NCBI RefSeq assembly: GCF_022378355.1
Contig: NZ_JAKMAJ010000015.1
Coordinates: forward strand, 1 to 64,000
DNA length: 64,000 bases
Source of the DNA: Brenneria bubanii
GTDB lineage: Bacteria; Pseudomonadota; Gammaproteobacteria; Enterobacterales; Enterobacteriaceae
Direction of reading: 5' to 3'
Shown here: piece after piece, positions 47,411 through 56,576 of the stretch
Position numbering within the stretch: position 1 is the first letter of the stretch
Layout: each line of letters starts with the position of its first letter
The notes under the pieces: model-generated
Seen by the model: only the letters and a program-made list of their open reading frames with translations
Database searches by the model: none
What the model was told of the DNA's origin: nothing
Position numbers and translations under genes: made by a program

Positions 47411-48595
47411 TCAGCGAAAACAGCGCTGTAAGCGGCGAATAACCTCAGCCAGCTGCGTGCGCGGCAAGGCAAAATTCAAACGCATAAAGCCGACGCCCGC
47501 CGCGCCGAAATGAAGGCCGCTTTCAAGCAATAAGCCCGCATCTTTGCGCAACTTCCGCTCCAGCGCCGGCTGAGATAGCCCGGTTTTTCTGAAATCAAGC
47601 CAGGCAAGGTGGCTGCCTTGAGTCTCGACCGCCTCAATGCCGGGAATGCGGCTTAGCCCTTCCTGCAGCAGCGCATAATTACTTTTTAGATAAGCGATCA
47701 GCGCATCCAGCCAATCGGCGGCGTTGCGGTAAGCCGCGTCCGCGGCGTAGAGCGCAAACAGATTAGGTTTATGAAGGCTGAGTTGGCGCAAGCCCGTGCC
47801 GATTTTTTTCCTGATCGCCTCGTTGCGAATAATCAGGTTGGCGATCTGTATTCCTTCAATGTTAAACGTCTTGCCTGGCGACGTAAAGGTCACGGTCAAA
47901 TCAGCGAAGGCTTCGCCGAGGCTGGCTAACGGCGTATAGGGAACCTCGCCGATGATCAGATCCTGATGCACGTCATCCGACAGCAGCAGTAAATTATGTC
48001 GCCGACAGAAGCCGCCTATCTCACGCAGTTCATCCGCTCGCCAGACTTTGCCGAGCGGATTATGCGGATTACACAAAATCATCAGTCGGCACCTCTCGGT
48101 CAGCTGGCGCTCGATTTGACGGATATTCAGCGTATAGCCGCCATCGCCTTCCTCCAATACCACTTCAATGATATTGCGCCCGGTCTGCTCGATAACGCGG
48201 GCGAAAGCGCCAAACCCCGGCGATAGGATAATGATATCCTCTTGCGGTTCGGTCAGCGTTTGAATAACCACATCCATTGCGCTTTCCACCGAATTGACCG
48301 GCACCACCCACTCCGGCTGAATATGCCAGCCGTGTCTCGATGACAGCCAGTTTCGCAGCGGTTCGATGACCAGCCCCGAATATTCGGTGTAGCCGAAAAC
48401 GCCGTGTTCAATCACATCGAGCAATGCCTGCGCCACCGCCGGCGGCGATTTGAAATCCATATCGGCAATCCACAGCGGAATCACCGGCTCACCGGCCGCG
48501 TTGACCTGATTCGCCACCGCCAGCCATTTGCTGGCGTTTCTATGCTGTCTGTCAATGATGCCATCAAAATCAACATGCATAATTTTTCCCATCAA
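47411..48595 (-). CDS. MalY/PatB-family PLP-dependent aminotransferase / C-S lyase
   Basis: A 394-residue fold-type I PLP enzyme: IPLWIADMDFKSPPAV at the N-terminus, LCNPHNPLGKVW, LLLSDDVHQDLI (Asp near residue 215) and the PLP lysine in FTSPGKTFNIEG (usually SxSKxFN in MalY/PatB). Ends with GVGFMRLNFALPR that binds the substrate carboxylate. Known relatives are cystathionine beta-lyases. Two ATGs near the start; MMGKIM then HVDFDG. Its role beside the importer could be cleavage of a sulfur-containing or opine-like substrate (inference). Confidence 0.85.
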   Translation of the reverse strand: MMGKIMHVDFDGIIDRQHRNASKWLAVANQVNAAGEPVIPLWIADMDFKSPPAVAQALLDVIEHGVFGYTEYSGLVIEPLRNWLSSRHGWHIQPEWVVPVNSVESAMDVVIQTLTEPQEDIIILSPGFGAFARVIEQTGRNIIEVVLEEGDGGYTLNIRQIERQLTERCRLMILCNPHNPLGKVWRADELREIGGFCRRHNLLLLSDDVHQDLIIGEVPYTPLASLGEAFADLTVTFTSPGKTFNIEGIQIANLIIRNEAIRKKIGTGLRQLSLHKPNLFALYAADAAYRNAADWLDALIAYLKSNYALLQEGLSRIPGIEAVETQGSHLAWLDFRKTGLSQPALERKLRKDAGLLLESGLHFGAAGVGFMRLNFALPRTQLAEVIRRLQRCFR

Positions 48596-48962
48596 TCATC
48601 AGATCGTACGACGAGCACTCCGGACGCCGATATTGCCGGCATATTGAATTAAATACTTTAGCCAATATTTTTCATCAAAATATCAATCAGGCTAATATAC
48701 GGCGGTCATGTTTATATTGCTACCAAAGGGCGCGTTCGGTTATTTGCGAATTTCAAATATTAATAGTCATAAATAATATTTCTTTGCTTGTTCGTCTGGT
48801 AATCAGCAATTAGCGAATACTGAATAAATAATTCAGGCAGCCGCAAATACAACGACAAATATATCGGAAACGGGTTTAGTCCAGCGAGGGGAAGCGAGCA
48901 GGCCAATGCGCATGCGCTCTATTTTGGGACAATAGACGCTGGATATTATTTCAGAAGGCAGA
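48596..48962. other. AT-rich intergenic region
   Basis: About 370 bases that are markedly more AT-rich than the genes, upstream of the MalY/PatB gene (minus) and the dead FMN reductase (plus). Presumably promoters; no protein or clear operator found. Confidence 0.5.
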
Positions 48963-49180
48963 ATGAACGTTATTAGCCTGGCCGGCAGCCCGCGATTTCC
49001 GTCTCGAACCGCAGCATTTTCATCTTGGCCCAGCGTTGGCTTGAACAAAAAGGAATTAACGCCGGTATTCACCCTATCACTTAAAGCACCTGACGACCTC
49101 AGCCGAGGGTTTTGCCCGCGCGCTGATACGACGGAACACGCTCTGCGCGCTGCCTCTAAGGAGAGCGCCGGGAGAGCATG
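48963..49180 (+). pseudogene. Remnant of an SsuE-type NADPH-dependent FMN reductase
   Basis: The frame begins with MNVISLAGSPRFPSRT, the diagnostic SsuE start that binds FMN. After about 20 residues the match moves to the next frame, which reads LAQRWLEQKGINAGIHPIT and then stops. Further pieces (AEGFARALIRRNTLCALP) are in that frame. The remaining ~100 residues of SsuE are missing. A one-base frameshift and loss of the 3' part make it a pseudogene. SsuE supplies reduced FMN to luciferase-like monooxygenases. Confidence 0.6.
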
Positions 49181-49188
49181 CCGCCGGG

Positions 49189-50481
49189 TTATTCCTGCGC
49201 CAACAGCCAGCACACGCCGTCAATCAGTCCGCCGCGCCAGCACACCGCGTCATGTCCGCCGGCATAGATACGAAAATGAACCCGATGTCCGGCACGGGTC
49301 AACGCCTGAAACATTTGCCGATTCACATATTCAATATCGCGTTCACGATCGCCGGCTTCCTGAAAGATAACCATCGGCGCGGGCGTTTTCTGCTGCCCCG
49401 CCTGCCCCACCAGCCAGCCGGGCTCATGTTGCTCTTTGCCGTCGAAATCAGCGATCCATTGCAAATTCGGCCACCAGAATGAGCCGGATTGGGTAAGCAC
49501 CCGCCCGAAACGTTGCGGCCAGAATAGCCCGGCATACATCGCCGCCAGCCCGCCATAGCTCTGACCCGCCACCACGGTGCGGGCGGCCTCGGTAGTAAAA
49601 GCGGCATGGCTCGCCGCCAGCGGCAGTAATTCCTGCTGAACCGCCTGCCAAAAACGGGCGTTGCACGGCAGTTCTTCGCCCCGCGCGCGCGGATCGATGG
49701 CGTCGATCAACAGCCAGACCGCCGGCGGCAGCGCACCGTCGGCGGTCTGCATATCCACGGCGGAAAACAGCGGTAACTGTTCCGCCCAACGTTGGCCGTC
49801 CAGTACGATAATCAGCGGCCGCTGCGCCGGATGGCGAGTGTCGCCAGCGGCATATAGCCAGATGCGGCGTTCATTGCCCAGCAGGCTGCTGCGCCAGCAA
49901 AGCGGGTGCAGACGATCGTGGCCCGGCGGCGGCGCCACGCCGGTATCGAATGCCCGCCACGCCGACTGGGACGGCGCATCCGGCATATGCGCCGCCGATT
50001 GCGATCCGCCGTCCCATGCGGTGTGCGCGGTAGCCGGATTAAGCGGGTCGGCAATGGCGCCGGCTAAAAGGGAGCACCACCATTCGCGCTGCTGCCGGCT
50101 ACCTTCGGCCGCCTCGTCGCTGAAGCGCGGCGGAAGCTGTTCCGCGGTAATAGGCAGCAGGCAATAGCTGCCGCGCCAGCGACGTTCAACATCCGTGGAC
50201 CAGTGCCAGACATCGGTACCGGCCAGTCGCCGCAAGCTCTGAGGGGAATAGCTATGGTGGTCGGTGATGCCGTTGACGTCCACATACACGCGTCGTATCG
50301 GGGAACATCCTTCATCCCCGGCCGGATCGCGCCAGAAAAACGTCACCCGCACGCGCTCGGCGTTCAACGCCTCTATCAGCGGCGCGCCGAACCGCGCCAC
50401 CTGCCGCCACCAGGCATCAGTGCCCGCGTCTGAGGCAGACAGTAACGAAGCCGCCGTACCGGCCTGTCGTGGTGAAGACAT
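49189..50481 (-). CDS. Enterochelin esterase-type siderophore hydrolase (Fes family)
   Basis: A 430-residue Fes-type protein: N-terminal Fes domain (VTFFWRDPAGDEG, GTDVWHWSTDVERRWRGSYCLLP) and alpha/beta hydrolase domain with nucleophile VAGQSYGGLAAMYAGL (Ser near 318), and the catalytic His in YAGGHDAVCWRGG. Fes cleaves ferric tricatecholate siderophores in the cytoplasm to free iron. It is divergent from a TonB-dependent receptor, and a Fur-like site lies between. GGGAGG precedes the ATG. No siderophore synthesis genes are in the window. Confidence 0.88.
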   Translation of the reverse strand: MSSPRQAGTAASLLSASDAGTDAWWRQVARFGAPLIEALNAERVRVTFFWRDPAGDEGCSPIRRVYVDVNGITDHHSYSPQSLRRLAGTDVWHWSTDVERRWRGSYCLLPITAEQLPPRFSDEAAEGSRQQREWWCSLLAGAIADPLNPATAHTAWDGGSQSAAHMPDAPSQSAWRAFDTGVAPPPGHDRLHPLCWRSSLLGNERRIWLYAAGDTRHPAQRPLIIVLDGQRWAEQLPLFSAVDMQTADGALPPAVWLLIDAIDPRARGEELPCNARFWQAVQQELLPLAASHAAFTTEAARTVVAGQSYGGLAAMYAGLFWPQRFGRVLTQSGSFWWPNLQWIADFDGKEQHEPGWLVGQAGQQKTPAPMVIFQEAGDRERDIEYVNRQMFQALTRAGHRVHFRIYAGGHDAVCWRGGLIDGVCWLLAQE

Positions 50482-50580
50482 ACAACCTCCCAGGTCGCCT
50501 ATTTTTACAATAATTTAATAAAAATTACCAAAATCAAACATTACCAAGATTACAGCACAAAACAATACAATAAAACGAAT

Positions 50581-50599
50581 GGTATTGATAATAACTTAC
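50581..50599. promoter_or_regulatory. Fur-box-like site in the fes-like / receptor divergent promoter
   Basis: GGTATTGATAATAACTTAC matches the 19-base Fur consensus at 13 positions, and the nested TGATAATAACTTACA matches the 7-1-7 form at 11 of 14. It is centred in the 303-base gap between the two divergent iron genes and can serve both. Confidence 0.65.
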
Positions 50600-50784
50600 A
50601 TTTGCAATAACGTATGGCCGACGCTGGCGCAAGCGTCGGGAAAGATTGGCAAAACCTGAGACTAACAAGCAGTTAACGCCAATCTTACAACACCATTTGA
50701 TAACCAATGATATGACGCTCTGACAAAAAACTGACAAAGCCCAGCATATCCGCTGTAGATGACAGCCTTTCAAAGGGATGGCAC

Positions 50785-53016
50785 ATGTTTAAAACGACGC
50801 AAACAAAATTAACAAAATCAATACATTCATATCTAATCCGCGGCACCGCTTCCGCAATTCTGGCTTCCACGCCGCTGCTCTCGCCAGTGACGCAGGCGGC
50901 GGAAACGCCCCGCGACGACGCGACGAATGACACGATCCTGGTGACCGCCTCCGACCGAGGGGAAAGCGTCACCGCGCCCCTGGCGGGTATCGTCGCCAAA
51001 TCCAGCGCTTCCGGCACCAAGACGGAAACGCCGTTGATTAAAACGCCCCAGTCTATCAGCGTGATTACCCGTGACCAAATGGACGCGCAATCCGTCAGTT
51101 CGGTAGCCGATGCCCTCAACTACTCCAGCGGCGTCGTCACCAACTATCGCGGCTCCTCCAACCGCCACGACGAGGTGATCGTCCGCGGTTTCCGCTATGC
51201 GCCGAAATTTCTGGATGGCCTCAGCTTCGGCCTGAGCGGTCAGGGCGCCGCCCTGGGGAAAATCGATCCCTGGCTGCTGGAACGCGTGGAGCTGGTGCAC
51301 GGACCGGCATCCGTGCTCTATGGTCAGGTCAGCCCCGGCGGATTGATCAGCATGACCAGCAAAAGGCCCACCGCTGAAAATATCCGCAAGATCCAATTCA
51401 GCACCGGTAATCAGCATTTGGGCGAGGCGGCATTCGACTTCGGCGGGGCGCTCAACGACGATCAGAGCCTGCTCTATCGCCTGAACGGGATTGCCGGCAC
51501 CCGGCATGAATCCATCAAGGACTCCAAACAGGAACGCATCGCGGTAGCGCCGGCGCTCACCTGGTTGCCGAATCCCGATACCAGCTTTACCCTGCTGACC
51601 CTCTATCAAAACGATCCCGAAGCCGGATTCCGCAACTTTTTGCCGGCCTATGGCACGGCACTCAAAACCACGTCGGGCTACATCCCCTACGATCTGAACA
51701 TCAGCGACACCAACTACCATCAGTCAAAACGCGAGCTGGGCTCGCTCGGCTATATTTTCGACCACTCGTTCAACGACGTTATCTCTTTTCAGCAGAACCT
51801 ACGTTATTCCCAGTTGAGCGAAAAATACAAATATCTGGTATACACCACCGGCGGGTCGCCTACCGATAGTACCATCTCGCTCCGCCAGCAGCGGGAAGAG
51901 ATCAAAACCGACGAGCTGGGTCTGGATAACCAGCTCAAGGCAAAATTCGCCACCGGCGATCTGGATCATACGCTTATCGGCGGTCTTGATTACAAATGGC
52001 AAAAACGCGATAACAAACTGTGGGCGAATCGCAATGCTCAGTACAGCTATGACTGGTCATCGCCCTCTCACAGCAGCGATTATCTGATTAGCGACGATAG
52101 GCTGACGTTGGCGACCGACGAGCTGAAAACGCTTAATCAACTGGGGCTCTATCTGCAAGACCAGATGGAGTGGGATCGCTGGAATCTGCTGCTTTCCGGT
52201 CGTCATGACTGGAGCGAAATCACTACCCGAGATCGCACCGCCAATACCACCAGCGAGCAGAGCGACGGCAAGTTTACCGGCCGGGCCGCGCTGCTGTATG
52301 CCTTCGATAATGGCATATCGCCCTATATCAGCTACAGCACATCTTTCGAGCCCAATCTGGATAGCGGCGCGCCGGGCAGCGCGCCATTCAAGCCCACCAC
52401 CGGCGAACAGACCGAAGTCGGGATGAAATTCCAGCCTCAGGGCAGCAATACTCTGCTGACGGTGTCGCTGTTCGATATCTCGCAAAAGAACGTCTCGTCA
52501 TCCCGTTACTATCCGGAATACGAGCGCAGTTATAACGAACAGATCGGCAAGGTGGACTCCAAAGGGGTGGAAACCGAAGCGCATACGCAGTTGACGCCGG
52601 AAATCAGCCTGATGGCCTCCTACACCTATACCGATGCCGAAACCAAACAAAGCAATACCGCCAGCCAGATCGGCAAAACGCCGTCGTCGATTCCGCATCA
52701 TAGCGCATCCGCCTGGGGCAGCTATAGCTTCATGGGCGGCGTACTGAAAGGTCTGACGCTGGGCTCCGGCGTACGCTATGTCGGCAGCAGCTATGGCGAC
52801 AACGAGGAAGGCTTCAAGGTGCCGCATTACACCCTGTATGACGCCATGGCGCGCTATGAGTTGGGCGAAGCCGCTCCGGCGCTTAAAGGCGCGACCGTGC
52901 AGCTAAACGTCAACAATTTGACCGACAAGCACTATGTCGCCTCTTGCAGCAACACCAGCGCCTGCTTCTACGGCAGCGGAAGAACCATCGCCGCGACCGT
53001 CAGCTACAGTTGGTAA
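50785..53016 (+). CDS. TonB-dependent siderophore receptor
   Basis: A 743-residue outer-membrane receptor with signal peptide (ending near VTQAAE), a TonB-box-like NDTILVTAS, plug domain ([72 protein letters not shown]) and 22-strand barrel ending [15 protein letters not shown] (terminal Trp). It belongs to the FhuA/FoxA/Fct-like class (ferrichrome or chrysobactin type); the siderophore is not readable. The Fes partner suggests a catecholate ligand. Confidence 0.92.
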   Translation: MFKTTQTKLTKSIHSYLIRGTASAILASTPLLSPVTQAAETPRDDATNDTILVTASDRGESVTAPLAGIVAKSSASGTKTETPLIKTPQSISVITRDQMDAQSVSSVADALNYSSGVVTNYRGSSNRHDEVIVRGFRYAPKFLDGLSFGLSGQGAALGKIDPWLLERVELVHGPASVLYGQVSPGGLISMTSKRPTAENIRKIQFSTGNQHLGEAAFDFGGALNDDQSLLYRLNGIAGTRHESIKDSKQERIAVAPALTWLPNPDTSFTLLTLYQNDPEAGFRNFLPAYGTALKTTSGYIPYDLNISDTNYHQSKRELGSLGYIFDHSFNDVISFQQNLRYSQLSEKYKYLVYTTGGSPTDSTISLRQQREEIKTDELGLDNQLKAKFATGDLDHTLIGGLDYKWQKRDNKLWANRNAQYSYDWSSPSHSSDYLISDDRLTLATDELKTLNQLGLYLQDQMEWDRWNLLLSGRHDWSEITTRDRTANTTSEQSDGKFTGRAALLYAFDNGISPYISYSTSFEPNLDSGAPGSAPFKPTTGEQTEVGMKFQPQGSNTLLTVSLFDISQKNVSSSRYYPEYERSYNEQIGKVDSKGVETEAHTQLTPEISLMASYTYTDAETKQSNTASQIGKTPSSIPHHSASAWGSYSFMGGVLKGLTLGSGVRYVGSSYGDNEEGFKVPHYTLYDAMARYELGEAAPALKGATVQLNVNNLTDKHYVASCSNTSACFYGSGRTIAATVSYSW

Positions 53017-53036
53017 CTCGGTAGTTTTGACCCTCA

Positions 53037-53060
53037 TGAGCGGACGCCCCTGTCCGCTCA
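53037..53060. terminator. Hairpin after the receptor gene
   Basis: TGAGCGGAC / GTCCGCTCA, 9-base perfect stem with a 6-base loop, 21 bases after the stop, between convergent genes. No T run on the plus strand. Confidence 0.5.
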
Positions 53061-53123
53061 GCCCGCTTCGCATCACCCCACGCTTTGATCGACAGTCTCA
53101 AACCTCCCGCCGTCGTCATAGCA

Positions 53124-54260
53124 TCACTTATCGGCAGCCGTTCCTGAAGCGTTGGTGTTATCAGACGGCAGAATATGCTGACGGGTCGCCAGCAAGGCCG
53201 CGGTCAAACGCGCCTCGTCGACAGCGAAAGGCAGGCGCGCCCTCGCCGCTGATTCGATTTTGACACCGGCAGCAATCCGCGTGAGTAGCGCCAGATTATC
53301 CCCGATGCCCAAATTCTCCGGCGTGAGCGGCATATCCATACGCGCCAGCCAGCGCAGCAGCGGCAGGCGCTCAGCGGCAACCTGGTGCTGCAATATCGCC
53401 TGTACGCCAAGCGCAAAGCCGACTTTTTCGCCATGCAGCCAGAAATCGAGTTCCGGATGATGCGTCATGCTATGGTGGATGGCATGCGCCACGCCGATGC
53501 GCTGGCTATCGTCGCGTACGCTATTGGCAAGCCCGGCCAGCGCGATTGCCGCATCGAGAGTACGGGCAAGCGCTGGCGTAACGCGTTTCCGCTGGTTATC
53601 CTCTATCGCCCGCGCGGCATCGCGCTCAAAAATGTCCAGCGCCATTCTCGCCGCCTGAATTTGCAGCGATAAACCCAGATCGTCGTTTGCCTGGTTAAGA
53701 TACGGGATAAACTCAAACCACTTGGCCAACGCGTCGACGATCCCCGCCTTAAGAAAACGTACCGGCGCCGAGGCGATCACCTCGGTATCAACCAGAATCC
53801 ACTGCGGATAGCGATGCAGCGCCAAATTGCCGCTATGGCCGCCCTCTGCATGGTATAACACGCTAAACGGCGACCAGGCGGCACAGGTCGCGGCCACGGT
53901 CGGAACCTGAATCACCGGCAACCGCCCGGCAAGCTCACCGACGCCCTGGGCGATATCCATCACTGTCCCCCCGCCAATACCGACAACGCCTTGCGCATTG
54001 TTCGCGACGGCCTGACGCGCCAGTTTCTCAATGGTCTCCAGCGTGCATTTGCCCTGCGGGCGCGCCACGTCGTAGGCGACGCCACGCAGATCAAGACTGT
54101 GCGCTATCGACGTCCCCGTCTCACCCCAGGCGGTATCACCGGCAATAATCAGAACCCGGCGCGCGCCGGGCGCGACATATTCGCCCAACTGACGCGCCAC
54201 GCCGGCCTGTTGTAAATAGTTTTCAGGGGTTTTAATCGTTATCACGGCGCTGTACTCCAT
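53124..54260 (-). CDS. Iron-containing alcohol/glycerol dehydrogenase-family protein (HcxA/YbdH-like)
   Basis: A 378-residue group III dehydrogenase: GGGTVMD NAD-binding motif (VVGIGGGTVMDIAQ, about 92-105), VPTVAATCAAWSPFSVLY, metal ligands Asp in KAGIVDALAKW and His in GVAHAIHHSMTHHPE and LHGEKVGF. The VPTxAATCAAWxPxSV block is shared with E. coli HcxA/YbdH (hydroxycarboxylate dehydrogenase). Start either the ATG at 54260 or a GTG at 54245 with GGAG upstream. Divergent from a second dehydrogenase. Confidence 0.82.
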   Translation of the reverse strand: MEYSAVITIKTPENYLQQAGVARQLGEYVAPGARRVLIIAGDTAWGETGTSIAHSLDLRGVAYDVARPQGKCTLETIEKLARQAVANNAQGVVGIGGGTVMDIAQGVGELAGRLPVIQVPTVAATCAAWSPFSVLYHAEGGHSGNLALHRYPQWILVDTEVIASAPVRFLKAGIVDALAKWFEFIPYLNQANDDLGLSLQIQAARMALDIFERDAARAIEDNQRKRVTPALARTLDAAIALAGLANSVRDDSQRIGVAHAIHHSMTHHPELDFWLHGEKVGFALGVQAILQHQVAAERLPLLRWLARMDMPLTPENLGIGDNLALLTRIAAGVKIESAARARLPFAVDEARLTAALLATRQHILPSDNTNASGTAADK

Positions 54261-54511
54261 GAATACCGTTCGGCACAGGATAAGCCATTTACTGGAAATA
54301 ACTTAACCGGCGCCATAAAGGATTTTCGAGTGTAAACAGCCCCGACAGCCTGACAAAAATCATTTTTACTTTTGCTTTGCCAATAATGTGATTAAGGCCA
54401 GCCATAGCAATTTATTGAATATGGAAAGTTAATTTATGTCGTTATATTAAAAAAAGGCCGGCGTTATAGTTTTCGGGCTTAATTTGTTATTTTTGGCCTG
54501 GAGAAAAGGGA

Positions 54512-55552
54512 ATGCCGGTATTCAGCCACACCTATTTACGCCGTTATTTGCGTCAACGCCTGACCGCCGTGGACGTGGACGAGTCCGTGGCCGGCGAAGT
54601 CGCGGATAATCTGGTGGAGTCATCGCTAAAGGGGCACGATTCGCACGGCGTGACATTGCTGCCGCGTTATGTGCAGGCTATCGCCGCCGGCGATCTCAAC
54701 CCGCGCGCCGAATTGCGGCAACTGCGCGATGCGGGCGCGATGCTGTCATTTCACGGCGGCAACGGCTTTGGTCAGCTAATGGGCCGGCTGGCGATGGAAC
54801 AGGCCATCGTTCGAGCGCAACATCATGGCGTAACGGTCATGGGGCTGGCGCACACCCATCATTTGGGCCGCATCGGCGCCTGGGCCGAACAGGCTGCGGC
54901 GGCCGGTATGGTATCGCTAAGCTTCGCCAATGTAGGCTCCCGCTCCAACGTCATGCCTTCCCAGGGACAGCGCCCGCGCTTCGGCACCAATCCATTCTGC
55001 GTCGGCATTCCGGTAGCCGGCGCTCCACCGCTGGTGCTGGACTTCGCCACCAGCACCATCGCCGGCAACAAGGCGCGAATAGCCTGGAACGAGGGGAAAG
55101 ATTTGCCGCCGGGCTGCGCCGTAGACAATCAGGGACAGCCTACTATCGATCCGCGCTGGCTGATGGAGGAGCCGTTCGGCGCGCTGTTGGCGTTCGGCGG
55201 GCACAAAGGCTCAGGACTGGCGTTGATATGCAGCCTGCTGGGCGCGGCGCTGACCGGAGGGGACACCGAAAGCGCGCCGCCGCCGGCTGGACCCGGCATC
55301 ATCAACAATATGCTGTCGGTAGTGTTCGACCCGGCCCGCCTCGGGGCGGGCGACGATTACGTGCGCGCCGTGGCGGAGATGTTGAACTGGACCCGCGCCT
55401 CACGCGACGATGGCAAACTGTTGCTGCCTGGCGATGCCGAGCAGCGCCACTACCAGACACGGCTGCGGCAAGGCATCGCCATCGATGACGTTAGCTGGCG
55501 TCAGTTCCAGGCGCTGGAGCATGCTTCCCAGCCAGCCACACTATTGACCTAA
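54512..55552 (+). CDS. Ldh_2-family (malate/L-lactate dehydrogenase-like) oxidoreductase
   Basis: A 346-residue NAD(P)-dependent enzyme of the Ldh_2 / MDG superfamily (YbiC/HcxB, YiaK, ComC): KGHDSHGVTLLPRYVQAI near residue 40 (catalytic His), MGLAHTHHLGRIGAWAEQAA, FGTNPFCVGIPV, LDFATSTIAGNK, GGHKGSGLALIC. It reduces 2-oxo acids or oxidises 2-hydroxy acids. GGAGAAAAGGG precedes the ATG. It heads an operon with a PLP enzyme and a racemase. Confidence 0.88.
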   Translation: MPVFSHTYLRRYLRQRLTAVDVDESVAGEVADNLVESSLKGHDSHGVTLLPRYVQAIAAGDLNPRAELRQLRDAGAMLSFHGGNGFGQLMGRLAMEQAIVRAQHHGVTVMGLAHTHHLGRIGAWAEQAAAAGMVSLSFANVGSRSNVMPSQGQRPRFGTNPFCVGIPVAGAPPLVLDFATSTIAGNKARIAWNEGKDLPPGCAVDNQGQPTIDPRWLMEEPFGALLAFGGHKGSGLALICSLLGAALTGGDTESAPPPAGPGIINNMLSVVFDPARLGAGDDYVRAVAEMLNWTRASRDDGKLLLPGDAEQRHYQTRLRQGIAIDDVSWRQFQALEHASQPATLLT

Positions 55553-55565
55553 AGAGGCGTTTGCT

Positions 55566-56576
55566 ATGCATTTATCCCGTTTCCCCCGATTACATTTCGG
55601 CCATTTCCCGACGCCGATCGAGCCGCTGGATAACCTGAGCCGCCATCTGGGCGGCCCGCGTCTGTGGATCAAACGCGACGACTGCACGGGGCTGGCGACC
55701 GGCGGCAACAAAACCCGTAAGCTGGAATTTCTGCTGGCCGACGCGCAGCGGCAACATGCGGACGTGATCATTACTCAGGGCGCGACGCAATCAAATCATG
55801 TGCGTCAGACCATCGCCGCGGCGGCCAAAATCGGTCTGCCCACGCGGGTGTTTCTTGAACGCCGCGTGACCGATTTCGGCGAAGATTATCAGCGCTCCGG
55901 CAACATATTGCTGGATGACCTGCTGGGCGGCGAGATTGACGCCCATCTGCCGGCCGGCGCCGATATGCAGGCGGCGATGGAGCAGTTGGCTGAGCGGCTG
56001 CGCGCCGACGGACGCCGGCCTTACGTCATCCCCGGCGGCGGATCAAATGCGCTAGGCGCGCTCGGCTATGTCGCCTGCGCCGAAGAGTTGCTATGGCAAT
56101 CCAGTCAGCAGCGGCTACGTATCGATCTGGTGGTTCATGCCACCGGCAGCGCCGGTACTCAGGCCGGTTTGCTGGCCGGATTGAATGCCGCCAACAGCGG
56201 AATTCCGGTGCTGGGCGTCAGCGTACGGGCGCCGCGCGAACGCCAGATAGAGAACGTCTATCAGTTGGCGAGCCGTACCTGGCAATTGCTGGAGGCGCGC
56301 GGCGAGCTGCCGCGCGACAGGGTGCAGGTCAATAGCGACTATGTCGGCGACGGCTACGGTCTCCCCACCGCCGGCACGCTGGAAGCGCTTCGCCTGCTGG
56401 CGCGCCTGGAGGGTATCCTGCTCGATCCGGTCTATTCCGGCAAAGGCATGGCGGGGCTGATCGATTTGATTCGTCAGGGACAATTTGCTGCCGACCAGAA
56501 TATCGTGTTTATCCATACCGGCGGCGCGGCCGGACTGTTCGGCTATCGTCAACTGCTGGAACAAGCCGATGAGTGA
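55566..56576 (+). CDS. D-cysteine desulfhydrase-family PLP enzyme (DcyD / L-cysteate sulfo-lyase / ACC deaminase type)
   Basis: A 336-residue fold-type II PLP enzyme: WIKRDDCTGLATGGNKTRKLEFLL (PLP lysine in GGNKTRK, about 48-54), ITQGATQSNHVRQT, HATGSAGTQAGLLAG (phosphate loop) and GDGYGLPT. The pattern is shared by D-cysteine desulfhydrase DcyD and cysteate sulfo-lyase CuyA, which cannot be separated by eye. 13 bases after the dehydrogenase gene, and its end overlaps the racemase by 8. Confidence 0.85.
   Translation: MHLSRFPRLHFGHFPTPIEPLDNLSRHLGGPRLWIKRDDCTGLATGGNKTRKLEFLLADAQRQHADVIITQGATQSNHVRQTIAAAAKIGLPTRVFLERRVTDFGEDYQRSGNILLDDLLGGEIDAHLPAGADMQAAMEQLAERLRADGRRPYVIPGGGSNALGALGYVACAEELLWQSSQQRLRIDLVVHATGSAGTQAGLLAGLNAANSGIPVLGVSVRAPRERQIENVYQLASRTWQLLEARGELPRDRVQVNSDYVGDGYGLPTAGTLEALRLLARLEGILLDPVYSGKGMAGLIDLIRQGQFAADQNIVFIHTGGAAGLFGYRQLLEQADE

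Noticed and set aside
48833-49213. Minus-strand open frame opposite the FMN reductase remnant
   Set aside because: The plus strand carries the recognisable SsuE start; the minus frame has no pattern.
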